Shown one piece after another: positions 7,156 to 14,446 of a stretch of 35,879 bases of DNA. A program made the position numbers and the translations under genes. The notes beneath the pieces are model-generated. The model was not told where the DNA came from. It saw nothing but the letters and a program-made list of their open reading frames with translations, and searched no databases. Positions within the stretch are counted from its first letter, which is position 1; every line of letters begins with the position of its first letter. Source of the stretch: Methylobacter sp. (GTDB lineage Bacteria; Pseudomonadota; Gammaproteobacteria; Methylococcales; Methylomonadaceae); contig JAURZV010000023.1 of NCBI GenBank assembly GCA_030653175.1, forward strand, positions 1 through 35,879, written 5' to 3'.

Positions 7156-8055
7156 TTAAGGAGCTACTGATGGTTGATTAACATTTACGTTGCCTTGGAA
7201 CGATACCTGTTGCTGTGCCAGCGAATTGTTACCCAGGTTTTGAACATTCTGGTTAATACCCGCGCTACCATTGAAAGCATCAGTTATCGTGTTGCTGGCT
7301 GTATAGTTAGCTGGGACAGTATCACCGCCAAAGCTAACCGGTGCGCCTGTAAAAGTGGCCGCCAAAGACGAATTATTCACGTTGTAGGTACTAGACGCAT
7401 CGCCGCCGCCATTAGCCGCTGCCGAACCGTTACTTGCACTAGCCTGACTGTTATCAGAGTGGTCGCTGTTGTCCGTAGTGGCATTACCGCCACCATTAGC
7501 CGCAGCTGATCCGATGCCATTTGAATTTGCCTGACTATTATCGGTAGTTGAAGTTGCAGTACTGCCATTATTAGCCGCAGCAGAACCCTGAGCGTTAGCA
7601 CTAGCCAAGCTGTGGTCAGAACGATCTGATGTAGCGGTACTGCCGTTATTTGCAGCCGCATCGGTTGCAGAAGCTGAACTGTTATCAGAGTTGTCAGTTG
7701 TTGTAACAACGCTGTTATCGGAGTTGTTAGTGTTGTCAGTTGTTGTTGCAACGCTATTATCAGAGTTATTGCTGTTATCAGAGTTATTAGTGTTGTCAGT
7801 TGTTGTGGCAACGCTGTTATCTGAACTATTGCTGTTATCAGAGTTGTTAGTGTTGTCAGAGTTATTAGTGTTATCAGTCGCAGTTGAATATTCATTTGCA
7901 GCTGTACCTGTACCACTTTGGTCACTAGACGCCGTTGCAGTCTGACTGTCAGTTACTGTATCCGCTGTATTAGTAGGATTTGCCCATGCACTGGAAGCTG
8001 CGCCTAATGCAAGAAGAATACTTGCAGTTAATATTTTTTTGTTAAATTGTTTCAT
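7156..8055 (-). CDS. Asn/Ser/Asp-rich repeat secreted protein, putative major amyloid subunit
   Basis: This 299-residue protein has a GGAG ribosome-binding site and a signal peptide ending AWA. The mature part is low-complexity. Residues about 60-125 are tandem SDNS/TDNTNNSDN units in three blocks separated by VATTT or VVTTT. Then come AAANNGSTAT and SAAANGGG modules alternating with TTDNS/DHSD segments. The last 75 residues are less repetitive and contain GINQNVQNLGNNSLAQQQV, an Asn/Gln-rich motif typical of amyloid strands. It is first in the operon and is followed by a partial terminator, which fits a major structural subunit. It does not show the FapC repeat as I know it, so it would be a divergent or new subunit type. 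Confidence 0.6.
   Translation of the reverse strand: MKQFNKKILTASILLALGAASSAWANPTNTADTVTDSQTATASSDQSGTGTAANEYSTATDNTNNSDNTNNSDNSNSSDNSVATTTDNTNNSDNSNNSDNSVATTTDNTNNSDNSVVTTTDNSDNSSASATDAAANNGSTATSDRSDHSLASANAQGSAAANNGSTATSTTDNSQANSNGIGSAAANGGGNATTDNSDHSDNSQASASNGSAAANGGGDASSTYNVNNSSLAATFTGAPVSFGGDTVPANYTASNTITDAFNGSAGINQNVQNLGNNSLAQQQVSFQGNVNVNQPSVAP
7620..7880. repeat. Degenerate short tandem repeats encoding SDN/TNN/VATTT units
   Basis: Near-identical 9-27 bp units built on gttatcagagttgtt and gttgtcagttgttgt run across this stretch of the secreted repeat protein. They should be prone to copy-number change by slippage. No spacers of CRISPR type are present. Confidence 0.8.
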
Positions 8056-8275
8056 TGTTATTACTCCATGAATATATTTAAATATAATCAGATGCCGTTC
8101 AATAAAAATATCTGACTCTGTTGTAACAACCGCCTATTTCGCCATTTCTGTGAGTTAGCCGGTTACCACAACCACAGTATCCTTAATTGCCCCTTAAATT
8201 TCCATAGAGACAATATCAAAAAAACATTAAAAATCAGCAGTATACGCATAAATACCTAGGTAATAAGGCACGTAT

Positions 8276-8555
8276 TTACAGCGGTTTCAATTTTGATTAG
8301 TAACTATTAAAAGGCTATGTCGCCATTAAGTAATAAAACAACATTGTCGCTGGAGTGCAGGCTTCGCCTGCATTGGCAAGCAAAGCTTCCGCTCCTGCTC
8401 TCGCCCCTTACCTACATCCATGTAGGCAAAGCTTCCGCTCCTGCTCTCGCCCCTTACCTACATCCATGTAGGCAAAGCTTGCACTCCCGTCACACCATAG
8501 TTTCAATAGGCATAGTGGTTATTTTACTAATTAACTGAATTTGAAAACGCTGTAA
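8276..8555. mobile_element. MITE-like element, copy 1 (280 bp)
   Basis: The terminal inverted repeats are TTACAGCGgTTTCAA at the left and TTTGAAAACGCTGTAA at the right. They continue inward with a shared AGTTAATTAGTAA-like stretch. Inside are AAAAGGCTATGTCG and a stem-forming core (GGAGTGCAGGCTTCGCCTGC ... GCAAAGCTTGCACTCCC). The core here carries a duplicated unit containing CCTACATCCATGTAGG. A second, shorter copy lies at 11737-11915. There is no coding capacity, and no target-site duplication could be identified. Confidence 0.75.
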
Positions 8556-8613
8556 GAGGGCTTCCGAGAATCCAGCGCTTCGACAAACTCGGCGCGAACT
8601 CAGAGAGTTATCA

Positions 8614-8966
8614 GTGTCGATCCTCATATCACCGCCAAATTAGAACGCGATGGCATAATCGAACATTATCTGACCTGCATCGGTTTGAGTGATGTCCTGC
8701 ATACAAAAAGCCGACTGCATGTATGCGCCAACGGTCCTGTAGTGCCCGCGTCTTTGCCTTATCGTCCAAACTACCATGCCCGGATTAACCTTTCAGTATG
8801 CTGGATTTTATAACCCGCCGGGAATTACAGGGAATGCTGATGGAAGTCCGGGGAAGCCCCCGTCACTGTCATTTTGATCACCTGCGATGAGGCTATCCTG
8901 CCGGGAAACCGAGTGGTGGTCGTGATGACTCAAGGCTCACACGCCAAAGTCAAAGACATTGAATGC
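8614..8966 (+). pseudogene. Remnant of a second nitrate-transporter ATPase (nrtD-like, C-terminal part)
   Basis: This stretch aligns base for base with 22642-23013, the second ATPase domain of the intact nrtC gene. In pieces it reads LERDGIIEHYLTCIGLSD (intact copy: [18 protein letters not shown]), CANG, MLMEV, PVTVILIT, CDEAILPGNRVVVVMT and SHAKVKDIE. Frameshifts, an in-frame stop and loss of the signature, Walker B and H-loop residues show that it is dead. A short ORF at 8874-9080 is part of this debris and should not be called a gene. It marks a lost second copy of the nitrate ABC transporter operon. Confidence 0.85.
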
Positions 8967-9158
8967 CGTGAGTGGCTGGGCCTTGACCGGCATTACCGGA
9001 AAATTGAAGACGCGCCCATTTCTATCATTACGATAAAAACGGCGCGGTCAATGAAGCATCAGGCTGAACCTGAAATGTAGATACGACGATAATCAGTCAG
9101 TTTGTCTAAACAGGTACTCGAACTGCACTGCGGCAGCCCACAATTTCATCCGACTATA

Positions 9159-10064
9159 CTATTTTTTCAACCAATCTTTAACAACAGGCCAGCCGCGTGT
9201 TAACCATTGCTCTGTTACAAAAGCCGCTGCCCGTTTAACCTGCTTCGCAAGCACTTTGCTGTAAAACCATACCCTATCGGCAATCGACGTTGCCGAGCTA
9301 TCGCGCCACTGTAAATAACGCGAACCTAAACCATTAATAAATACCGGCTTAAAAAACCACATTTCCAAAAGAGAAGTCACCCACATGAACGAGAATGAAA
9401 CAGCCATGCCCATACCGGCAAGAATCACCAGCCAGGCAAACATCGGATGAATTTTAGTCAGCCACCATGACAATATATCGGCAATCAGAAACATATAGGG
9501 CATGCCGATCGCAATGCATTTATATTGCATTGTCGGGGTCTCCGCAAAACTGAAAATGAGCCCTATAAACATGAAAATAAAACTGATCCCGAACAAATGA
9601 ATATGTGAAACGCGGATTAACGAGCTGAACGTAGCGCCTGTATCTTGTGTGGTTAAGGCTTTTAGCGACTCAAACCTGGTAAAATCCGGTATGCCGGATG
9701 CGTCTTTGTTATGGCACATCACACAACGGCTTTCAATTATTTTGTCGACACCGTCATCCTTATAATCATCAATATCTGCGCCATCCCTAACCCATTCCAT
9801 GATCTTAAAACGCTCCTGTTCCGGCGCCTTATCCTTCATCGAACCATTCAGTTTCTGCTCCAAAACCGTGCCTGAACGGTTACCGTAATAACTGTAAACA
9901 ATATCGTCAACGGACAAGCCGAATTTACCGTCCGCCATACCATGGGTAAACAATATTTGAATTAATGCGAAAAGATAACCTATGCCAACCGTACACAGAT
10001 AACCGGTAAACAATACCTTGATAGGGGTATCGTGATCTTTTAGGGGGGTATATTTTGTTGTCAT
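9159..10064 (-). CDS. Membrane-bound mono-heme c-type cytochrome of unknown role
   Basis: The protein is about 301 residues. One transmembrane helix lies near the N-terminus (VLFTGYLCTVGIGYLFALIQILF). A periplasmic loop of about 100 residues follows with a single CxxCH heme site (CVMCH, about residues 114-118). Then come three more helices, beginning with the His-rich SHIHLFGISFIFMFIGLIFSF. A basic C-terminal tail rich in Trp (WLTRGWPVVKDWLKK) ends the protein. It probably moves electrons at the periplasmic face of the membrane; the partner is unknown. I do not recognise a named family. The start is uncertain: the ATG at 10064 lacks a good Shine-Dalgarno, and a TTG at 10100 would add 12 residues. 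It shares strand and spacing with the sensor gene upstream (gap about 140 bp). Confidence 0.65.
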   Translation of the reverse strand: MTTKYTPLKDHDTPIKVLFTGYLCTVGIGYLFALIQILFTHGMADGKFGLSVDDIVYSYYGNRSGTVLEQKLNGSMKDKAPEQERFKIMEWVRDGADIDDYKDDGVDKIIESRCVMCHNKDASGIPDFTRFESLKALTTQDTGATFSSLIRVSHIHLFGISFIFMFIGLIFSFAETPTMQYKCIAIGMPYMFLIADILSWWLTKIHPMFAWLVILAGMGMAVSFSFMWVTSLLEMWFFKPVFINGLGSRYLQWRDSSATSIADRVWFYSKVLAKQVKRAAAFVTEQWLTRGWPVVKDWLKK

Positions 10065-10207
10065 AATGTCGATTGATAATTTGTTGCATTCCAGGTTCAA
10101 TCATGAACCCATGATTTCATGTCTGGCGCCCAGCACGAGCCAATGACCGAACTACAGCGCCCAACAAGATTATACTTTGTCTTGATTACGTTATTATTGC
10201 CATTCTC

Positions 10208-11176
10208 TTAACCCGATTTCTGCTTGTCGCGGTTATTCAGCAGCATCCCCTCCGCCTTGCTGCCCAAGTAAACATAAATACCCAGCGACACCAGCAGCGA
10301 CGCCACCGCGATAATGATCCAGACCGCTTCAATAATATGTTCGCTATCACTCTTTAACGCGAACTTAAAGATCATCAACAGCGATTCGATGGACACAGCG
10401 ATAATAATTACCGAAATAAAACGAGTAATCGTCCGACGGGTCGAGCTATGCCTGAGTACATCCTTGTATAACAGCACCTCTTCCTCCAGCGTTGTTTTTC
10501 CCAAATCAAAAATCGCCAGACTCAAGGTCAGATAAATAACTACACTCAACGGCATCTCCAACCGCTTTTCCGGAGTTATCATTGAATATATCACGTCCAA
10601 ACCCTCAACCCCGGCCTCGTAAAGCAACATCAACGCAACAGTAAACAAACCCAGTACAATCAACGTATACATGGTTTTAAAATAAGGCTCGAAATGAATG
10701 CGCCGATTGTCGCCGGTTAATATTGCCAGCATGGAGCCAAGATCGATATCCAGCACAACGATACCTTTTACCGAGACGTCATCATTGCTGATTTTCATAC
10801 TGGCGGACAGGCATAACTCCCGTCTCACGCTGGACAAATAAGGCTCGGTTACCGTTACACCGTCAGCCTTCATCGCAGCCGAATAATAGGGGCGGTTACT
10901 ACGGTCTGCGTCCATGCCGATTTTGGGGTGATGCTTAAAATGACTGCCCGGCACATTCATGCAGATTTGCCTGCCTTTTGCGTCAAGCAAATAAAGAAGG
11001 CTTACAAACGGGTAATAAGAGCACAGAGAATTGAGCAACTCGGTAAGTTCCTCATGATTTTTCTCAAACATTTTTTCATCGGCAAAGCAGCTCAAAATGG
11101 AAGAAAGCAGGTTATGAATAGCTACGCGATGCTCATCATATTTCTCAATAACATTGATATGGCTCATTTTAGACAT
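10208..11176 (-). CDS. Cache/PDC sensor membrane protein with PsiE-like C-terminus
   Basis: This 322-residue protein begins with a soluble region of about 155 residues. It has the PDC/Cache style LLYLLDAKGRQICMNV, DADRSNRPYYSAA, TVTEPYLSS and GIVVLDIDL, typical of small-molecule sensing folds. No transmembrane helix precedes it, so this sensor should be cytoplasmic, which is unusual. Four hydrophobic segments follow, resembling the PsiE family. There is no kinase, GGDEF, EAL or methyl-accepting domain, so the output is unknown. The gene is divergent from the leader and EAL gene on the other side. Its first 25 codons have a decayed duplicate at 14447-14542. Confidence 0.65.
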   Translation of the reverse strand: MSKMSHINVIEKYDEHRVAIHNLLSSILSCFADEKMFEKNHEELTELLNSLCSYYPFVSLLYLLDAKGRQICMNVPGSHFKHHPKIGMDADRSNRPYYSAAMKADGVTVTEPYLSSVRRELCLSASMKISNDDVSVKGIVVLDIDLGSMLAILTGDNRRIHFEPYFKTMYTLIVLGLFTVALMLLYEAGVEGLDVIYSMITPEKRLEMPLSVVIYLTLSLAIFDLGKTTLEEEVLLYKDVLRHSSTRRTITRFISVIIIAVSIESLLMIFKFALKSDSEHIIEAVWIIIAVASLLVSLGIYVYLGSKAEGMLLNNRDKQKSG

Positions 11177-11284
11177 GCTCTAGATCCTGAGAGTTCATGA
11201 TAACTATTCATGCTCCAGCAGATTTTATGCCAGACGGCCAAAAACAGTCGGCTAACGCTCCTGCGCGCCAAATTACATAGCAAA

Positions 11285-11332
11285 AGAACCTGATTGGTGC
11301 AATGCATAGGAAAGCCGCACCTGTTAAGTGCG
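11285..11332 (+). promoter_or_regulatory. Pair of NtrC-like sites, cassette 1
   Basis: Site A (11285-11301) reads AGAACCTGATTGGTGCA and site B (11316-11332) reads CGCACCTGTTAAGTGCG. Both resemble the dyad TGCACCA-N3-TGGTGCA and start exactly 31 bp apart. Site B ends 98 bp before the sigma-54 promoter. Spacing is the same in cassettes 2 and 3. Confidence 0.55.
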
Positions 11333-11430
11333 TTATTTTAAGAATCCAAATTACCCTTATTATGCTAAAGGTAATTTATAACCACTTATATTTGTTAAAT
11401 AATTAACATAAATAATTCATATCACAATTT

Positions 11431-11446
11431 TGGCACAACGATTGCT
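11431..11446 (+). promoter_or_regulatory. Sigma-54 promoter, cassette 1
   Basis: TGGCAC, five bases, TTGCT matches the -24/-12 consensus exactly. The expected start of transcription is near 11457, at the 5' edge of the hairpin leader. Confidence 0.85.
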
Positions 11447-11456
11447 TTTCAACACT

Positions 11457-11572
11457 ATAGAGACGCCAATGGCGGAGCACTAAAGGAATCCTGGTTTGAT
11501 GGCGAACCCTATTGACAAAGACGTCTAACAGACTGAATGCGTTAAGCATTCCGCGGGGAAACGCTTTTTTTT
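11457..11572 (+). promoter_or_regulatory. ANTAR-type (NasT) antitermination leader, copy 1
   Basis: Hairpin 1 has loop AATGGC (11468-11473) on a weak, mismatched stem. Hairpin 2 has stem GGTTT/GAACC around loop GATGGC (11498-11503). The conserved block GTCTAACAGACTGAATGC follows, with the terminator hairpin and eight T. This order matches the two-hexaloop RNA bound by NasR/NasT ANTAR proteins. The stems are the weakest of the three copies, and the nearest gene start is almost 500 bp downstream past a MITE and a nasT remnant. This copy may therefore be partly decayed. Confidence 0.75.
11521..11572 (+). terminator. Leader terminator, copy 1
   Basis: GAATGC (11535-11540) pairs with GCATTC (11546-11551) inside a wider imperfect stem, followed by eight T at 11565-11572. 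The outer stem is weaker than in copies 2 and 3 because the 5' arm has mutated. Confidence 0.7.
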
Positions 11573-11736
11573 GCCTGATCCAAGACGGTTTCCATGAGTT
11601 AAATTACTCTGTGTATTTGCCAGTGTGTTGATATTTCCACATCAAAAATAAAAAGAGCAATTATTGAGACATCTTGGAACCGAAAAACAGCAGTTTCTTG
11701 CGGACATGGAAAGCGATGTAATCAGTAAAAAATGAA

Positions 11737-11915
11737 TTACAGCAATTTCAATTTAAAGGGATTACTAACTCTATTAAAAGGCTATGTCGTCATCATTGTC
11801 GCTGGAGTGCAGGCTTCGCCTGCGCCGGCAAGCAAAGCTTGCACTCCCGTCACGCCATAGTTTCAATAAGCATCGTAGCTATTTTAGTAATTAACTGAAT
11901 TTGAAAACGCTGTAA
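11737..11915. mobile_element. MITE-like element, copy 2 (179 bp)
   Basis: The same ends and core as the copy at 8276-8555: TTACAGC at left and GAAAACGCTGTAA at right, AAAAGGCTATGTCG, the paired cores, then CCATAGTTTCAATA. It lacks the internal duplicated unit of copy 1. It lies between the ANTAR leader and the nasT remnant, separating leader 1 from the EAL gene. Confidence 0.75.
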
Positions 11916-11974
11916 GACGAATTTGAAGAATGGAAACGGGTAGATCAACTAAAAACGATATTTACCACACAGCA

Positions 11975-12054
11975 AAAAACTGGCGATGAGCAGCAATATA
12001 GTAATCGGGGAAATCACAAAAATTGTTATTTCCATGGCTGAACTCCTTAAATAA
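11975..12054 (+). pseudogene. Remnant of a second nasT (ANTAR domain 3' end)
   Basis: In frame the stretch reads KLAMSSNIVIGEITKIVIS and then MAELLK-stop. The intact NasT ends KLAMDRNIAIGEMAKNVIA, MAELLK-stop. The DNA match covers about 80 bp including the stop codon, but no upstream receiver or ANTAR start remains. It abuts the EAL gene, whose ATG is 11 bp after this stop. This shows that the EAL gene once followed a nasT copy. Confidence 0.85.
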
Positions 12055-12065
12055 ATACCCATATT

Positions 12066-13355
12066 ATGAATCCTGAAAAAAAACTATTCTCTTTGTCAAT
12101 GGCCAACAGAATTGAGCCTATTGTTAGCACTGCCAGCGGCTCTATCAGCAGCTATAAAGCATTAGCCAAACAACACCAATATATGAGTCAAGAAAAAAAA
12201 CTATTTCCTTATTTTCAACCTATTATTGGCGCTGCCAGCGGCACTATCATCGGTTATGAAGCATTAGCCCGGCAACATGACGCAAATGGCCAGGTTATTT
12301 CAGCCGGTGAATTATTCTCTTCGCCGGACATTGCCGCCGACCAACTGATAGCATGGGATCGCATGGTTCGACGTCAAGCTTTGGAGCAATTCAGTCGATC
12401 CAATTACAAGGGATATTTAACCATCAATATTTCAGCCGCCTGGATCGACCACCTCGCTGACTTTAATTCATTACCGACGCTGCTAATGCTGGACGAGTTT
12501 AATGTGGATAGAAGCCGCGTCATTATTGAAATAACCGAATCAAAAGGCGACCTGGACAAACTCGTTGAAATTGCCAGCCTGTATCGCCAACACGGCTTGA
12601 AAATAGCAATTGATGATTTTGGCGCCGGCTTTTCTCAGCTGGAAAGAGTCATGGCCATACAACCCGATATCATCAAACTGGACATGCAGTTATTCCAGAA
12701 TGCCGCCAAAGGCGGTATCGCCGGCGATGTTGTGCATTTGATATCTCGTCTGGCGAAACGCACCGGTTGCCGTATCGTTTGCGAGGGCGTGGAAACCGTT
12801 GGCGACTTTCATTTCGGCTTAAGCTGCGGCGCCCAATATATGCAAGGCTATCTGTTTTCGCCCGCCACAGCGGAATTTAAAGAACCGCTGCATTATCAAA
12901 AACAAATCAGCTCGCTGAGAAAAACCTTCCTGAAAAAGACCCTGGCCAAGGAAGAACACAAGATACAGTTTATCGCCAATATTAAGGGCTTGATCGAACT
13001 CCTGAAAAAAGCACTGGAAACCGACTTCAACCTCAAAAAATTATCAGCGCACCCGTTTGAAAAAAGCGGCATCTTACGATTCTATTTATGCAATAACGAA
13101 GGCGACCAAATCTCATCGAATTTTAATTTTGCCGATGGTAAGTGGTTCGAGGACCCGGCTCAAATTGGCTTTAACTGGGCATGGCGACCTTATTTTTATC
13201 AATTGCTGGCGCTTGAGTCGGCAAAAGACAGTTACCGCCTGGTCACTTCCGAACGCTATCGGGATTTTAACAGCGATATGCTTTGCAAAACCCTATCGCT
13301 TAGACTGGACGACGAGCGTATTTTATTAATCGATATTGCTGCCGAATGGCTATGA
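12066..13355 (+). CDS. EAL-domain cyclic-di-GMP phosphodiesterase
   Basis: The protein is 429 residues, or 390 if the second ATG at 12183 is used. The EAL domain spans about residues 45-275. Its catalytic set is intact: EAL in GYEALARQH, Asn in NISAAW, Glu in IIEITES, IDDFGAGFS, Lys in IIKLDM, Glu in CEGVE and Gln in QYMQGYLF. It should hydrolyse c-di-GMP and favour motility over attachment. The last 130 residues (FYLCNNEGDQISSNF, WAWRPYFYQL) form a PAS/Cache-like sensing domain of the kind that follows EAL in YkuI. The first 39 residues are a degenerate copy of residues 40-75, from a DNA duplication of about 115 bp. No strong ribosome-binding site precedes either ATG. Confidence 0.9.
   Translation: MNPEKKLFSLSMANRIEPIVSTASGSISSYKALAKQHQYMSQEKKLFPYFQPIIGAASGTIIGYEALARQHDANGQVISAGELFSSPDIAADQLIAWDRMVRRQALEQFSRSNYKGYLTINISAAWIDHLADFNSLPTLLMLDEFNVDRSRVIIEITESKGDLDKLVEIASLYRQHGLKIAIDDFGAGFSQLERVMAIQPDIIKLDMQLFQNAAKGGIAGDVVHLISRLAKRTGCRIVCEGVETVGDFHFGLSCGAQYMQGYLFSPATAEFKEPLHYQKQISSLRKTFLKKTLAKEEHKIQFIANIKGLIELLKKALETDFNLKKLSAHPFEKSGILRFYLCNNEGDQISSNFNFADGKWFEDPAQIGFNWAWRPYFYQLLALESAKDSYRLVTSERYRDFNSDMLCKTLSLRLDDERILLIDIAAEWL
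12075..12272 (+). repeat. Direct duplication of the EAL gene 5' end
   Basis: The stretch GAAAAAAAACTATTC...GCATTAGCC at about 12075-12172 recurs at about 12191-12272. Shared blocks include CCTATT, GCTGCCAGCGGC-like, TATGAAGCATTAGCC and CAACA. The upstream unit has diverged (EALARQH has become KALAKQH). It probably arose when the gene 5' end was rebuilt next to the nasT remnant. Confidence 0.75.
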
Positions 13356-13367
13356 TTTTGAATCTTC

Positions 13368-13440
13368 GCCGTTGTTAGCATCAATAAGCGAGTCATTACT
13401 TTCAACAAAAGCGCTCAAGATCGAACGTGAAGACAGGGAA
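13368..13440 (+). pseudogene. Remnant of a DUF2721 gene 3' end
   Basis: CGTTGTTAGCATCAATAAGC and the next 50 bp match 18118-18190, the 3' end of the intact DUF2721 gene, at about 90 percent identity by eye. The rest of the gene is absent. It lies 12 bp after the EAL stop codon, just as the intact gene lies downstream of the chemoreceptor. Confidence 0.85.
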
Positions 13441-13527
13441 GGATAGCCAACCCTTCCGCTTCATAACGACATATCGATATTTTATAGTGCTCTTTTTGCA
13501 CCGATTTGAGGCGGATGCAATGGTCAA

Positions 13528-14445
13528 CTAAAACAGAAAAGCGACCACCGCTTTCAACTTTCCGCCATCGATGACAGGCATTGCAAGCATGGAACTCAAG
13601 CGCCCTTCTACAAGCGCAACTTCCGAGTTATTTCTGATAGCAGGAACGCCGGTTAGCCATACTCTGCCCAATAGTCCCTCGCCTTTGCGTACCGAGATGG
13701 TTTCAAACATTTCCGCCAGCTCATCATTTTGTCTACTGTATCCTGACTGACACACCAACCGTTGACCATTTTCATCCGGCACCCATATCTGTATGCGTTT
13801 GGCAATTGGCGTAGCTTTAGCCGACAGAAATGTCATGATATAAACCTGATTTGCAACAACCGAAACCGGGATACCCAGCGCCGTCGTTATCCCGGCTTTT
13901 CCGGCATCCGGGCTTCTGATAAAAGCGGGCGCTTGTCCCAGATCCTCTATGAGTACGGGCATGCCTGTTTCCCACACCTGTCCGGGTAAACCGGAACCCT
14001 TGATGAAGCTCATTGTTCTGGATATGCTTTTAAATTCATCCAGCGTACCGTAATATCCGTCAACCACAGCCAGCTCGGTATTTTTTTCCAAGCTGTTGCT
14101 CCACACTTCTATAGCGCCGGCATGATGCTGATCGTCTCCACACAAAAAAACCACCACGGCCATTATAAATTCACCTGAAAAAACAGGTATCGCAATACCG
14201 CAGGTTAAACCTGCTTTTTTGGCCGATTTTGTCCGCTTAAAATAAGAGTGATCAAATTCCGTTAATACGACAGGATGACCTGCGGCCCATGCTTTACCGG
14301 GCAACCCTTCATCATAAGCGAAGGACTCTTTTTCGCTGGCGACCCGGAATTCATTCAAAGCGCCATACAGTCCTGCGCTAAACCCCAATCGGGTACGATC
14401 TTTTGTGGGTATCCATATTTCCGTTACCTTAATAAATGTTTTCAT
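13528..14445 (-). CDS. Triple GAF-like repeat protein of unknown function
   Basis: This 305-residue protein is built of three tandem modules of about 100 residues, at roughly 1-104, 105-210 and 211-305. Each repeats the same order: a beta strand (EIWIP, EVWSN, QIWVP), a GxYG or GYS turn, a region ending GLPGKAW, GLPGQVW or GLLGRVW, a short G-xP-V segment and a closing AIPV/GIPV/AMPV strand. This matches GAF-type ligand-binding folds. No output domain, signal peptide or membrane helix is present. It could be a soluble ligand sensor or adaptor acting with the chemoreceptor or Cache protein, which is inference. The ATG is one base after the stop of a 31-codon remnant peptide. Confidence 0.7.
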   Translation of the reverse strand: MKTFIKVTEIWIPTKDRTRLGFSAGLYGALNEFRVASEKESFAYDEGLPGKAWAAGHPVVLTEFDHSYFKRTKSAKKAGLTCGIAIPVFSGEFIMAVVVFLCGDDQHHAGAIEVWSNSLEKNTELAVVDGYYGTLDEFKSISRTMSFIKGSGLPGQVWETGMPVLIEDLGQAPAFIRSPDAGKAGITTALGIPVSVVANQVYIMTFLSAKATPIAKRIQIWVPDENGQRLVCQSGYSRQNDELAEMFETISVRKGEGLLGRVWLTGVPAIRNNSEVALVEGRLSSMLAMPVIDGGKLKAVVAFLF

Positions 14446-14446
14446 A

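Noticed and set aside
7620-7880. CRISPR-like array
   Set aside because: The repeats are coding, short and without unique spacers of uniform length. They lie in frame in a secreted repeat protein.
7377-7945. Long open frames on both strands across the repeat protein
   Set aside because: They follow from the repeated, stop-poor composition of the amyloid-candidate gene. The frame with signal peptide and ribosome-binding site is the real one.
7156-8055. Curli-type (CsgA) subunit
   Set aside because: The curlin repeat pattern with conserved Ser, Gln and Asn spacing is absent, and the neighbours are Fap-like (C39 peptidase and FapF-like barrel), not CsgE/F/G.
8874-9080. Small gene of 68 codons
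   Set aside because: Its frame is only part of the decayed nrtD-like ATPase, and the region before it is out of frame with it.
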